A stretch of 64,000 nucleotides of DNA from Defluviicoccus sp046348835 (GCA_046348835.1 JAXMDM010000004.1:372001-436000); one strand, 5' to 3'. Counted from the first letter of the stretch, positions 1 through 11,433 are shown. A program made the numbers and translations. The notes: generated by a model not told the origin, from the letters alone.

Positions 1-337
1 CCTGCTGGTGACCTCCACCTTACGCACCTACGAGGAGCAGGCCGGCATCTACGCCCAGGGAAGGACCCGGCCAGGCAAGCGGGTCACCAACGCCCGCCCG
101 GGCTACTCCTGGCACAACTTCGGTCTTGCTTTCGACGTGGTGCCGCTGGTCTGCGGCAAGCCGGTATGGAACAGCAGTTGCTGGGCTCGGATCGGCGCCA
201 TCGGTCGATCCTTCGGTCTTACCTGGGGCGGCGACTTCAGCGGCCTGAAGGACCTTGCCCACTTCGAGTACCATCCCCGCCTCGAACTCGCCGAGGCCCG
301 CCGCCGCCTCGCCGCCGGCGAAACCATGCTGGCGTAG
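1..337 (+). CDS. M15-family peptidase, 5' end outside window
   Basis: C-terminal part of a peptidoglycan-type peptidase of the M15 (VanY/endolysin-like L,D- or D,D-peptidase) family. The frame is open from base 2, and a GTG at base 8 falls inside a conserved strand (LLVTSTLRTYEEQ), so the real start lies upstream of the window. The visible part has the family's Arg-rich TLRTYEEQ segment, the zinc motif SWHNFGLAFDVV (His and Asp ligands) and a C-terminal AHFEYH His ligand. The family cleaves peptide stems of cell-wall muropeptides, and a phage-derived endolysin origin is common for it. It converges on the LysR gene with 7 bases between them. Exact substrate and any signal peptide cannot be judged. 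Confidence 0.8.
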   Translation, partial: LLVTSTLRTYEEQAGIYAQGRTRPGKRVTNARPGYSWHNFGLAFDVVPLVCGKPVWNSSCWARIGAIGRSFGLTWGGDFSGLKDLAHFEYHPRLELAEARRRLAAGETMLA

Positions 338-344
338 GCTGCCC

Positions 345-1253
345 TTACGCCTGTTCGGCGTAGACCTCGACGTTGGTCCTGAGCATGGTGACCAGATCGT
401 CGCGCGCCCCATCGCGGGTGCCGCCAACCCACGCCGCCGCCAACGGCAGCTTTTCCCTGGCCGTCTCCGCCACGAGCGGGATGTAACGCACCCTCGAGAC
501 CGGCATTCGCGATGTCCAGCGGGGGACGATGGCGATACCCGCCTCCGAGGCCACCAAGTTGACGATCGTATACTTCTCCTCGGCGAAGAGGACGACGCGC
601 GCCTGCAGTCCGGCCTCGGCGAACAGCTGCAGCGTCAGATCGTGACTATGGGGACGCGAACGGCGCTCCGGAACAATCATCGGTTGATCTTTCAGATCCT
701 CGATCCATAGACGCTCCCGTCCGGCGAGCGGGTGTCGCTCGGGAACGGCGACGATGGGCGTCTCGTGAAAAAGAAAAAAGAACTCGAGCGCCTTGTCGGC
801 GACCTCCGGCGGCCGGACGAAGGCGAGGTCGATGCTGCCCGACAGCAAGCGCGGCAACAGGCGGATGGTCTTGTTCTCGACCAATTGGACCGCGACGTCG
901 GGTCGCCGTTGGCGAAAATCATGGAGGACCATCGGAACCAGCCCGGCGGCAGCGCTATCGATCACCCCCAGCCTCAGCGTCGTCGTCCGGCTTCGTCGCC
1001 TTTGGTGAAAGCGCGCGCTCAAGGTATCGACCTGCCTGAGCAGCGCCCGCGCTTCGTCGAGAAACAGCGCCCCCTCCTCGGTAAGGGCGACGTTCCGCGT
1101 CGTTCTCTCCAGGAGCCGCGCCCCGATCTCCTCTTCCAGCAGGCGGACATGCCGTCCCAGCGCCGCCGGCAGCATCTGCAGCCGGCCCGCGGCTTTGCCG
1201 AAGTGAAGTTCCTCGGCGACCGCGACGAAGCAACGAAGCTGTTGCAGGTCCAT
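345..1253 (-). CDS. LysR-family transcriptional regulator
   Basis: LysR-type regulator of 302 residues, the usual family length. Residues 1-60 form the winged HTH (MDLQQLRCFVAVAEELHFGKAA, then LERTTRNVALTEEGALFL). The remainder is a periplasmic-binding-like effector domain. It is transcribed divergently from the MFS transporter and dehydrogenase genes across a 151-base gap that carries an inverted repeat, the classic arrangement for a LysR protein controlling its neighbours and itself. The inferred inducer is the dicarboxylic or hydroxy acid handled by those genes; the effector is not evident from sequence. Confidence 0.9.
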   Translation of the reverse strand: MDLQQLRCFVAVAEELHFGKAAGRLQMLPAALGRHVRLLEEEIGARLLERTTRNVALTEEGALFLDEARALLRQVDTLSARFHQRRRSRTTTLRLGVIDSAAAGLVPMVLHDFRQRRPDVAVQLVENKTIRLLPRLLSGSIDLAFVRPPEVADKALEFFFLFHETPIVAVPERHPLAGRERLWIEDLKDQPMIVPERRSRPHSHDLTLQLFAEAGLQARVVLFAEEKYTIVNLVASEAGIAIVPRWTSRMPVSRVRYIPLVAETAREKLPLAAAWVGGTRDGARDDLVTMLRTNVEVYAEQA

Positions 1254-1345
1254 CGTGCCCCTCCGACCGCGTCGCTGATTAGATCACTTTTTTGAATAAA
1301 CCTGGATCAATTGTGTATCCGGCGATCACCAGTAAACTTAGCAAT

Positions 1346-1370
1346 ACATTTTGAGTTCAACCTCAAATGT
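1346..1370. promoter_or_regulatory. Inverted repeat, candidate LysR operator
   Basis: ACATTTTGAG, six spacer bases, CTCAAATGT: nine-base arms matching except for one extra T. It ends 34 bases before the MFS start codon in the LysR/MFS divergent gap. It lacks the strict T-N11-A spacing, so assignment to the LysR protein is inference from position and symmetry. The stretch around it is clearly AT-richer than the flanking genes. Confidence 0.45.
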
Positions 1371-1404
1371 AATCAACGAAACTAGCTGGTGAGGAGACTG
1401 GCTC

Positions 1405-2694
1405 ATGCCTAGTGAGCTCGAAAGCCGGGTGTTGCGTCGAATAAGTTGGCGCATCGTGCCGTTTATCATGATATTATATTTCGTCGCGTACATAGACCGG
1501 GTCAATATCGGCTTTGCCGCGCTGACAATGAACAAGGACCTGGGCTTTTCCTCGTCGGTATTCGGTTTCGGCGCCGGCATATTCTTTGTCGGCTACTTCC
1601 TGTTCGAAGTTCCCTCCAACCTCGTCCTCGAAAAGGTCGGCGCACGTTTGTGGATCGCCCGGGTAATGATCACCTGGGGCCTGATCTCCGGCGGGATGGC
1701 GTTCGTCCAAGGAGAGACCAGTTTCTATGTGTTGCGCTTCCTCTTGGGGGCGGCCGAGGCCGGCTTCTTCCCCGGCATCATCCTCTATCTGAGCTACTGG
1801 TTCCCTGCCCGCCACCGGGCCGGTGTCACCGCCTTCTTCATGGCCGCCGCCCCCATCTCGACCGCCCTCGGCTCGCCGGTCTCCGCGGCGCTCTTGCAGA
1901 TGCACGGGGTCATGGGCTTCGCCGGTTGGCAGTGGCTCTTCATCATCGAAGCCATTCCGGCCCTGCTGCTGGGTATCGCCGTTCTCATCTACATGACCGA
2001 CCGGCCGGAAAAGGCGAAGTGGCTCGCCGATGATGAGCGCGCCTGGCTGGTGGACGAGATGAATGCGGAGCGTGCGGGCAAGGCCGCCTATGCCAGCCAT
2101 AGCATGTGGCGCGGCCTCGCCGACCTGCGGGTCCTGGCGTTGGCCCTCATCTACTTCGGGACATCGGCCGGCCTCTACACCCTCGGCATCTGGGCACCGC
2201 AGATCATCCAGCAACTGGGCGTGTCGTCGATGACGGTGGGGCTGCTCAACATGATCCCGCCGACGGTCTCGGTGATCGCCATGGTGTTCTGGGCCCGCCA
2301 CTCCGATCGCAGCGGCGAGCGCACCTGGCACGTGGTCGGCCCCTGTCTCCTCGCCGCAGCCGGTCTCGCCTTCGCCGGCAATGCGGTGGGCGTCGCCATG
2401 GTCGTGCTGGCGCTGACCATCGTCAACATCGGCATCTCCTCGGCCAAGCCGCCGCTGTGGTCGATGCCGACCTTGTTCCTGTCGGGGTCGGCCGCCGCGG
2501 CCGGAATCGCCACCATCAACTCCATCGGCAATCTCGGCGGCTTCGCCGGACCGTTCGTGATCGGCTGGATCAAGGATCTGACCGGCAGCTTCACGGGTGG
2601 CCTCTACTTCGTCGCCGGCCTGCTGGTCCTCTCTGCGGTGCTGACCCTCGTCGTCGCCAGCACCCGCCGGCGGCCTGCGCAGGTGGCTTCCTAA
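1405..2694 (+). CDS. MFS transporter, ACS family (tartrate/dicarboxylate type)
   Basis: Inner-membrane secondary transporter of 429 residues with 12 predicted hydrophobic segments, of the anion:cation symporter (ACS) branch of the major facilitator superfamily. ACS markers are the N-terminal helix with YIDRVNIGFAA, followed by VGYFLFEVPSNLVLEKVGAR, and the TM4-5 segment AEAGFFPGIILYLSYWFP. ACS members move organic anions such as tartrate, glucarate or phthalate. The next gene is a tartrate/D-malate-type dehydrogenase, so a TtuB-like role in importing a C4 hydroxy diacid is the best guess. A GAGGAG ribosome site precedes the ATG. The pair probably forms one transcript under the divergent LysR protein. 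Confidence 0.85.
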   Translation: MPSELESRVLRRISWRIVPFIMILYFVAYIDRVNIGFAALTMNKDLGFSSSVFGFGAGIFFVGYFLFEVPSNLVLEKVGARLWIARVMITWGLISGGMAFVQGETSFYVLRFLLGAAEAGFFPGIILYLSYWFPARHRAGVTAFFMAAAPISTALGSPVSAALLQMHGVMGFAGWQWLFIIEAIPALLLGIAVLIYMTDRPEKAKWLADDERAWLVDEMNAERAGKAAYASHSMWRGLADLRVLALALIYFGTSAGLYTLGIWAPQIIQQLGVSSMTVGLLNMIPPTVSVIAMVFWARHSDRSGERTWHVVGPCLLAAAGLAFAGNAVGVAMVVLALTIVNIGISSAKPPLWSMPTLFLSGSAAAAGIATINSIGNLGGFAGPFVIGWIKDLTGSFTGGLYFVAGLLVLSAVLTLVVASTRRRPAQVAS

Positions 2695-2735
2695 TCCTCC
2701 GTCTGATCAATACGTTCTATTCCGGGAGAAGTGTC

Positions 2736-3812
2736 ATGCGTGAATACAAGATCGCCGCCATACCCGCCGACGGGATCGGCAAAGAAGTGATCGCCGCCGG
2801 CCTTGAGGTGCTCGAGGCTCTGGCGGAACGGGACGGCGGCTTTCGCCTCGCGGTCCAATCCTTCGACTGGGGATCGGACTACTACAAGCAGCACGGGGTG
2901 ATGATGCCCGAGGACGGGCGCGAGCGGCTCCGTGACTTCGATGCCATCTATTTCGGCGCGGTCGGCGCGCCCGACGTCCCCGACCACATCACGCTGTGGG
3001 GATTGCGCCTCGCCATCTGCCAGCCGTTCGACCAGTACGCCAACATCCGTCCCACCCGCATCCTTCCCGGAATCACCAGCCCGCTCGGCGGCATTGCCCG
3101 CGAAGACCTGGATTGGGTGATCGTCCGGGAGAATTCCGAAGGCGAGTATGCCGGCCAGGGCGGCCGCTCTCATCGCGGGCTGCCGGAGGAGGTGGCGACC
3201 GAGGTGACCATCTTCACCCGCGCCGGCGTGACCCGGATCATGCGCTTCGCCTTCGACCTGGCCCGCTCGCGCCCGCGCAAGCTATTGACCGTGGTCACCA
3301 AGTCCAATGCCCAGCGGCACGGCATGGTCATGTGGGATGAGATCGCCGCCGAGGTGGCGAAAGACTATCCCGACGTGACCTGGGACAAGATGCTGGTCGA
3401 TGCCATGACCATGCGCATGGTGATGAAGCCGAAGACCCTCGACACCATCGTCGCCACCAACCTCCATGCCGACATCCTCTCCGACCTGGCGGCGGCGCTG
3501 GCGGGCTCGCTCGGTATCGCGCCAACGGCCAACCTCAACCCGGAACGCAAGTTCCCATCCATGTTCGAGCCGATCCACGGCTCGGCCTTCGACATCACCG
3601 GCAAGGGCATCGCCAACCCGGTCGGCACCTTTTGGACGGCGTGTTTGATGCTGGACCACTTAGGCGAAAGGGACGCGTCTGCCCGGCTGATGCGGGCGGT
3701 GGAGCGCGTGACCGCCGATCCGTCGCTGCACACCCCCGACCTGGGCGGGACGGCGACGACCCGCGAGGTCACCGATGCGGTGATCCGGTCGATCCAGGCC
3801 GAGAATCGATAA
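2736..3812 (+). CDS. ttuC: Tartrate / D-malate dehydrogenase
   Basis: 358-residue member of the isocitrate/isopropylmalate dehydrogenase superfamily, tartrate dehydrogenase/decarboxylase (TtuC/DmlA) subgroup. It oxidises a 2-hydroxy diacid with NAD and a divalent metal, often with decarboxylation. Visible motifs are IPADGIGKEV at the N-terminus, IRPTRILPG, VIVRENSEGEYAGQGG in the substrate loop, the metal-binding Asp region DAMTMRMV with NLHADILSDLAAALAGSLG, and FEPIHGSAFDITGKGIANP in the cofactor site. The ATG at 2736 follows GGGAGAAG; the frame is open further upstream but overlaps the transporter in another frame, so I reject the longer start. It lies 41 bases after the transporter. LeuB is the main alternative but the active-site loop fits TtuC/DmlA better. 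Confidence 0.88.
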   Translation: MREYKIAAIPADGIGKEVIAAGLEVLEALAERDGGFRLAVQSFDWGSDYYKQHGVMMPEDGRERLRDFDAIYFGAVGAPDVPDHITLWGLRLAICQPFDQYANIRPTRILPGITSPLGGIAREDLDWVIVRENSEGEYAGQGGRSHRGLPEEVATEVTIFTRAGVTRIMRFAFDLARSRPRKLLTVVTKSNAQRHGMVMWDEIAAEVAKDYPDVTWDKMLVDAMTMRMVMKPKTLDTIVATNLHADILSDLAAALAGSLGIAPTANLNPERKFPSMFEPIHGSAFDITGKGIANPVGTFWTACLMLDHLGERDASARLMRAVERVTADPSLHTPDLGGTATTREVTDAVIRSIQAENR

Positions 3813-3833
3813 GACGGCAATAGCTGCGCGAAG

Positions 3834-3873
3834 AGCGGCGGGGATCCGACGGGATCTCCGCCGCTTCCGTTTT
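3834..3873 (+). terminator. Hairpin terminator after the dehydrogenase
   Basis: Strong stem: AGCGGCGG then GATCC on the left, GGATC then CCGCCGCT on the right, a GACG loop and one mismatch or wobble, followed by TTCCGTTTT. It sits in the 72-base convergent gap between the dehydrogenase and gyrB, 22 bases after the dehydrogenase stop. The T-rich tail is on the plus strand; on the minus strand it may also act as a bidirectional barrier for gyrB transcripts. Confidence 0.8.
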
Positions 3874-3884
3874 GCGTCGGGCGC

Positions 3885-6318
<2,434 letters not shown>

Positions 6319-6326
<8 letters not shown>

Positions 6327-7608
6327 CGGGCGTCTCGCGCTCCTTGTTGTTCTCGTTGAGCCCGTCGAACCGGGGCGATACCGGGAGCCGATGCACGGCC
6401 GCCGTCTCCGTCCGCGGTGCCAGGGGGACGAACCGGGCCGCTCCCTCCAGCGCCCGGAACACCTCGCGGTCGGTTCCCGTGTACCAGGCCTGGGCGCCGA
6501 GCCTGCCGACCCGGTCAAACAGCGCCAGGCGGTGGCGCCGGTCCAGGTGCGCCGCCACCTCGTCGAGAAGCAGCAGTGGCGCGGTTCCCTTTAGGCTTCC
6601 CTGGACATCGGCGCTGGCGAGAACGATGGCGATCAGCAGCATCTTCTGCTCGCCGGTGGAACTCGCGGCGGCCGGGCGGCCGGTGCGGGCGTGGCGCACG
6701 TCCAGATCGCTGCGATGCGGGCCGACGGCGGTGGTCCCGGTCTCGCCATCGTTGCGTCGGGCGGCGGCGAGGGCATCCCGCAGCCGATCCTCGACGGCAA
6801 GAGCGGGGGCCTCGTCCAACCATGTCTCCACCACGCCGGCGGCGGCGAGGGTGGCGGCCGGAAAGGGGTCAGCCCGGTTGTCGGCGACGCGGCTCAGCCG
6901 CTGCGCCGTCTCCCGCCGGGCGGCGACGATGGCGACGCCGGCGCTGGCCATGTTCTCCTCCAAGGCGGCGAGCCAACCGGGATCGGCGCGGCCCTGTCGC
7001 AGTAAGGTTGCGCGTTCGTGCATCGCCCGCTCGTACGCATGCAGTCGCGCCGCGTGCGCCGGGTCCAGAGCCAGCACCAGCCGATCGAGAAAGCGGCGGC
7101 GAGCACCGGTACCTTCGGCGAATACCCGGTCCATCTCCGGGGTCAGCCAGAGGACCGCGTACGCCTCGGCGAGGACCGCGAGGCTCCGTGCCGGCTGGCC
7201 ATCCACCTTCAGCTGCCGCCGGTCGCCGCCGCCCTCGCCGTCACCGGCCCAGCCGGTGGTGACGTCGAAGGCGCCCGTCGGCGTCCGCAGGCGGGCGGCC
7301 ACCGACCACGCCGGCGCCACCCTGCCGTCGGCCGCCCGTCGGGCCAGGTCGGCAAGGCGGGCCCGCCTCAGGCCGCGGCCGGGAGCCAGCAACGAGACGG
7401 CTTCGAGAACGCTGGTCTTGCCGCTGCCGTTGTCGCCGACGAGGACGACCGGGGCGAGGGCGGCACCAGCGCCGCCCAGATCCAGGCGCAGCCGACGGTG
7501 ACAGCGAAAGTCGCTGAGGCCGAGACCGGTGACGGCAGCGGCCGCGACCGACCCGGCCGCAGACGCCCAGTCCTCGCGTTCATCCACGATATCGTTCAGT
7601 ATCACCAA
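6319..7608 (-). CDS. recF: DNA replication and repair protein RecF
   Basis: SMC-like ATPase that loads RecA at single-strand gaps with RecO and RecR. 429 residues from ATG 7608. Visible are DFRCHRRLRLDL at the N-terminus, Walker A GDNGSGKTSVLEAVSLLAPG (about residues 58-77), the signature-like STGEQKMLLIAIVLA and Walker B APLLLLDEVAAHLD. The roughly 25 residues before VTGLGLSDFRCHRR are longer than in most RecF proteins, so a downstream start is possible, though no better ATG is obvious. It follows dnaN after 27 bases and overlaps gyrB, as in the common dnaA operon. Confidence 0.96.
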
Positions 7609-7635
7609 CGGTTGTCGCTCGAAGGGCGTCCGTCC

Positions 7636-8754
7636 TCACACCCGCATCGGCATCAGGACGTACGTCGCATTGCCGTCGGTCGCTTCGCCGAGAACCGTCG
7701 GGGAAGCGGCGTCGGCCATGCGAAAACGCACATTCTCTCCCTCGATGTTTTGAGTGATATCGAGAAGATAGCGACAGTTGAAGCCGATCTCCATGGCTTC
7801 GCCGGCGTAATTGACCGGCAGTTCCTCGGTGGCGGTGCCGTGCTCCGGACTGAAGGCCGTCAACTCGAGTGTACCATTGGCCAGCTTCAGCTTCACCGCC
7901 CGCGACCGCTCGCTGGAAATGGCCGACACCCGCTCGACGGCGTCGGCAAAATCGCGGCAGACCACGTCGAGGGTCTTGTCGTTGGCCACCGGGATAACCC
8001 GTTCGTAGTCGGGGAACGTCCCGTCGATGAGCTTCGAGGTGAGTGTTGCCGGTCCAACGGTGAACTGCACTTTGCCGTCGGACAGCGCCACCTCCACCTC
8101 GCCGTCGGCCTCGTCGATGAGCTTGCGCAGTTCGGTCACCGTCTTGCGCGGTACGATGATCCCGGGCATTCCGCCGGCCCCCTCCGGTAACGGCACTTGG
8201 ACCCGGGCCAGCCGGTGGCCGTCGGTGGCCACTGCCCGCAGGACCTCGACGCCGTCATGGGTCGCCGCGTGGATGTAAATCCCGTTCAGGTAATAGCGGG
8301 TTTCTTCGGTGGAGATGGCGAAACGGGTGCGGTCGATCAGGCTGCGCAGACTGGCTGCGCCGAGGCGGAAACGGTATGGCAGGTCGCCCGCCGCCATCAC
8401 CGGGAAATCATCCACCGGGAGGCAGGCGAGGGCGAAGCGGGAGCGGCCGCAGACGAGGGTGAGCCGGTCACCGCCGCCGGTGGCGTCGAGCTTGACCTCG
8501 GCTCCGTCCGGCAGCTTGCGGACGATTTCGTAGAGGGTGTGGGCGGGGACGGTGGCGCCGCCCGGGGTGGCGACGCTGGCGTTCACCGATTCGACCACCT
8601 CGAGATCCATGTCGGTGGCGCGCAGCGCCAGCTCGATCGCCGACGCCTCCAGCTTGACATTGCTGAGGATGGGGATCGTGTTGCGACGCTCGACCACGCT
8701 TTGCACATGGCCAAGCGCCTTCAGCAAAGCGGCCCGTTCGATGATCAGTTTCAT
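7636..8754 (-). CDS. dnaN: DNA polymerase III beta sliding clamp
   Basis: Ring-shaped processivity clamp of 372 residues with three repeated clamp domains. The start MKLIIERAALLKALGHVQSVV is the classic N-terminus, so I place the ATG at 8754, although the frame is open about 87 codons upstream. Internal landmarks include NTIPILSNVKLEA and TDMDLEVVE in domain 1. The C-terminal ATYVLMPMRV is the conserved tail forming part of the peptide-binding pocket. A 208-base spacer separates it from dnaA and may hold its own promoter. Confidence 0.98.
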   Translation of the reverse strand: MKLIIERAALLKALGHVQSVVERRNTIPILSNVKLEASAIELALRATDMDLEVVESVNASVATPGGATVPAHTLYEIVRKLPDGAEVKLDATGGGDRLTLVCGRSRFALACLPVDDFPVMAAGDLPYRFRLGAASLRSLIDRTRFAISTEETRYYLNGIYIHAATHDGVEVLRAVATDGHRLARVQVPLPEGAGGMPGIIVPRKTVTELRKLIDEADGEVEVALSDGKVQFTVGPATLTSKLIDGTFPDYERVIPVANDKTLDVVCRDFADAVERVSAISSERSRAVKLKLANGTLELTAFSPEHGTATEELPVNYAGEAMEIGFNCRYLLDITQNIEGENVRFRMADAASPTVLGEATDGNATYVLMPMRV

Positions 8755-8962
8755 GGCATGAGGCCTAGGACGATGAGGCGTCTCCGGCATCGGCGCATCG
8801 TCGGCAAGGACGCGAGAAGGGCGAACTGTCGGCGAACTCGTCTCAAACCACGCGCCATATCGGATCAGCCGAAGTATAGCAGAGGGGGATGCCCTGGCGA
8901 GCACAAAACCCGGCGGTGCCTGGGCGAGAAAGCATTCGCCGGGTCGGACCGAGGGACGGACG

Positions 8963-10360
8963 TCAGCCCTGCAGCATCCGCCGGAGCAGTTCCAGGTCCT
9001 CGGCGAAGCTCGCATCCTGAGCGCGCAACTCTTCGACTTTACGCACCGCGTGCATCACCGTCGTGTGGTCGCGGCCGCCGAACTTACGACCGATCTCCGG
9101 CAGCGAGCGCGAAGTGAGCTGCTTCGCCAGATACATCGCCACCTGGCGAGGACGGGCGACGGCACGGGCGCGCCGGGCCGACGACATGTCGGCGATGCGG
9201 ATGTTGTAGTGGGCCGCCACCTGCTTTTGAATGTCGTCGATGGTGATGCGCCGGTCGTTGGCGCGAAGCAGGTCGTGCAGCACCTCTTGGGCGGTCTCGA
9301 TGCTGATATCGCGGCCGATGAGTTGGGCGTGGGCCACCACCCGGTTGAGCGCTCCCTCCAACTCGCGGACGTTGGAGGTGATCCTGTGGGCGATGAAATC
9401 CATCACTTTCCGATGGATGGGTAGACCGAGCCGCTCCGCCTTCGATTGCAGGATACCCAGGCGCAACTCATAGGTGGTGGCGTGGATGTCGGCCACCAAG
9501 CCGTTGTTGAGACGCGATTTCAGCCGCTCCTGAATGCCCTCCAAATCGCTCGGGGACTTGTCGGCGGAAAGGACGATCTGCCGGCCCTGGTCCACCAGTG
9601 TATTGAAGGTATGGAAGAATTCCTCCTGGGTGGACTCCTTGCCGCTGATGAACTGCATATCGTCGATCATCAGTACGTCGACCGAGCGGAACTGTTCCTT
9701 GAAATCGACGGTGTTGTGCTCGCGCAGGGCGCGGATGAACCGATACATGAATTTTTCCGCCGACAGGTAGATGACGCGACGGTTCCGCTCGCGCTGACGG
9801 ATGTGCCAGGCGATGGCATGCATCAGGTGGGTCTTTCCCAGCCCCACACCGGAGTAGAGAAACAGCGGATTGAACGACACCTTGAGCGCATCGGCGACGC
9901 GGCGGGCGGCGGCATAGGCGAACTCGTTCGGCTTGCCGACGACGAAGTTGTCGAAGGTTAGGCGCGGGTCGAGCGGTGCTGAGAGCGATTGGTCGGTCAT
10001 CTCCGCCTCCCGACGCTCGATGACGTCGCTGATGGGCTCCGGCATCAGCGGCGGCGACTGGATGCCCGGTGCGCCCGCCGTCTGACACGGCGATACCGCC
10101 TCCCGATGGACGACGAACTCGATGCCGTGAACCGCCGGGTTCTCGTCTCCCCATAGGGCGCACAGGCGGTCGGCATAGTGCGCCATCACCCAGTCACGCA
10201 TGAACCGGGTGGGAACGGCCATGGTCACCGTTCCATTCTGCTGCCCGTGGATCGCCATCGGCTTCAGCCAACTGCGATAGGCGGCCTCGCCGATCTCGGC
10301 GCGCAGCAGGCCGCTGATTTTCTTCCACTGCGTATCGAGAGGTGCTGCGATATGGCTCAT
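8963..10360 (-). CDS. dnaA: Chromosomal replication initiator DnaA
   Basis: AAA+ initiator of 465 residues. Domain I begins QWKKISGLLRAEIGEAAYRSWL, followed by a linker (about 85-135). Domain III carries FNPLFLYSGVGLGKTHLMHAI (Walker A), VLMIDDMQFISGKES (Walker B) and LKSRLNNGLVADI with the arginine finger region. Domain IV ends with SLPEIGRKFGGRDHTTVMHA, the DnaA-box-binding signature. It is the first gene of the replication block on the minus strand, with a 694-base AT-richer leader upstream. Length and motifs are complete. Confidence 0.99.
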   Translation of the reverse strand: MSHIAAPLDTQWKKISGLLRAEIGEAAYRSWLKPMAIHGQQNGTVTMAVPTRFMRDWVMAHYADRLCALWGDENPAVHGIEFVVHREAVSPCQTAGAPGIQSPPLMPEPISDVIERREAEMTDQSLSAPLDPRLTFDNFVVGKPNEFAYAAARRVADALKVSFNPLFLYSGVGLGKTHLMHAIAWHIRQRERNRRVIYLSAEKFMYRFIRALREHNTVDFKEQFRSVDVLMIDDMQFISGKESTQEEFFHTFNTLVDQGRQIVLSADKSPSDLEGIQERLKSRLNNGLVADIHATTYELRLGILQSKAERLGLPIHRKVMDFIAHRITSNVRELEGALNRVVAHAQLIGRDISIETAQEVLHDLLRANDRRITIDDIQKQVAAHYNIRIADMSSARRARAVARPRQVAMYLAKQLTSRSLPEIGRKFGGRDHTTVMHAVRKVEELRAQDASFAEDLELLRRMLQG

Positions 10361-10450
10361 GGTGCTCCCGTCTCACACGAGTTCGACCCGAGGTCGATAA
10401 CGGGATGCGATGGAAGGAACGAAAGCGCGCCACGGGCAAACCAAGGGCAC

Positions 10451-10470
10451 GAATGCAATCGCTTGCATTC
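10451..10470. promoter_or_regulatory. Perfect palindrome in the dnaA leader
   Basis: GAATGCAA, TCGC, TTGCATTC: eight-base perfectly complementary arms with a four-base centre, about 81 bases upstream of the dnaA start codon. Such symmetry fits a dimeric repressor operator or an RNA hairpin in the dnaA 5' leader. No known regulator motif is recognised. Confidence 0.5.
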
Positions 10471-10863
10471 CGAAACCCGCTCAGGAAATCAAATAACCCC
10501 CGATACCCTTGACGGCGCTGCCGACGGCAGTCCGTCACGATGATCGCGATACGACTGGCTAACGGACCCCTACGTCCGCCAACCTAAACCCTCGAGACCA
10601 AACTGGCGCTTCTAAAACTCCCAGTACGCACATCCCAGTTCATAGCTAGCTCCGCGCACTCCCCATTCGCGCTTAAAACTAATGCGTCCCCATGATCGCA
10701 CCGAACGTGATAGCCGATTTCGATAACGTTGCGAGCATCTTACTTGCTTTTTGTTTAGTGTATCTTATTAAAACAGCGATACTAACAAAACTGTAATGAA
10801 GCGCCCTGTTGGGCGCAACGAGATCGAATCCGGAACGAATCAAAAAAATACCTTGACACTCAA

Positions 10864-10872
10864 TGTGGATAT
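10864..10872 (-). promoter_or_regulatory. Near-consensus DnaA box
   Basis: TGTGGATAT on the plus strand reads ATATCCACA on the minus strand, matching the TTATCCACA consensus at 8 of 9 positions. It lies about 500 bases upstream of dnaA in an AT-rich patch. As a single site it is more consistent with dnaA autoregulation than with an origin. Confidence 0.4.
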
Positions 10873-11054
10873 AGTCGCCCCTGGCATTCTACCGTAAATG
10901 CGCAGCCCACCGCGCCTCGTCGGATCGTTGTCGACGACTTCAAAACGCGGCGACGATACCACCCGCGCCCGCCGGCCGATACCAGCGGCGGGCAGACGAA
11001 ACAGCGATAGGCGGCGGATCGAGGCGCAGGGGCGGGATTAGGAAGAGCCAGGCT

Positions 11055-11321
11055 CTAGCTCTGCATCGCCTTGATGCGGGCGGAAAGCCGCGACAGTTTG
11101 CGGGCTACCGTGTTCCGATGGATCACGCCCAGCTTGCGTCCGCGCATGAGCTGCGGCTCCGCCGCGTGGAATGCTTCCTGGGCCTGCGACTTATCGCCAG
11201 AAGCGATCGCGGTTTCCACCTTGCGAAGGTACGTCCGGATGCGCGACACGCGCGTGCGGTTGATCTGGGTTCTCCGTTTGGTTTGACGGATACGCTTCTT
11301 CGCCGAAGGATGATGCGCCAT
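11055..11321 (-). CDS. rpsT: Small ribosomal subunit protein bS20
   Basis: 88-residue basic protein of the 30S subunit that binds 16S rRNA. The start MAHHPSAKKRIRQTKRR is the family N-terminus, so the ATG at 11321 is chosen although the frame extends 15 codons upstream. The helical Lys/Arg-rich body ends ARKLSRLSARIKAMQS. rpsT next to dnaA is a widely conserved alphaproteobacterial arrangement. A small AGAGC/GCTCT hairpin overlaps the stop codon (11044-11056) without a T-run. Confidence 0.98.
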   Translation of the reverse strand: MAHHPSAKKRIRQTKRRTQINRTRVSRIRTYLRKVETAIASGDKSQAQEAFHAAEPQLMRGRKLGVIHRNTVARKLSRLSARIKAMQS

Positions 11322-11433
11322 GCCTGGGCCCGCTTCCGTTGAAAAATGGGGTGAAAGGAAGCGCACTTTTTACCGCTGCCCGCGCGTCGTCGTCAACCAT
11401 CTCCCCGGAGGGCGGGCCCGGCTGGCGTAAAGA

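Larger units (their letters stand above)
10361..11054. other. 694-base non-coding gap upstream of dnaA
   Basis: No convincing gene or RNA gene. It is AT-richer than the surroundings, especially 10736-10800 and 10845-10875. Contents I can point to: a perfect 20-base palindrome (10451-10470), a GCGCCC/GGGCGC hairpin with TGTT loop (10801-10816), an imperfect inverted repeat around 10755-10795 (TTTAGTGTATC facing GATACTAAC), and one near-consensus DnaA box (10864-10872). On the minus strand TTGTTA and TAAGAT-like hexamers in the AT-rich stretch could be the dnaA promoter, but the match is weak. Only one good DnaA box was seen, so this is not a clear replication origin. Confidence 0.6.

Noticed and set aside
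2106..2735. An upstream extension of the dehydrogenase frame
   Set aside because: It overlaps the MFS transporter in another frame; the real start is the ATG at 2736 after GGGAGAAG.
10853..10875. TTGACA followed by TATAGT as a plus-strand promoter
   Set aside because: The spacer is only 11 bases and no plus-strand gene lies downstream.
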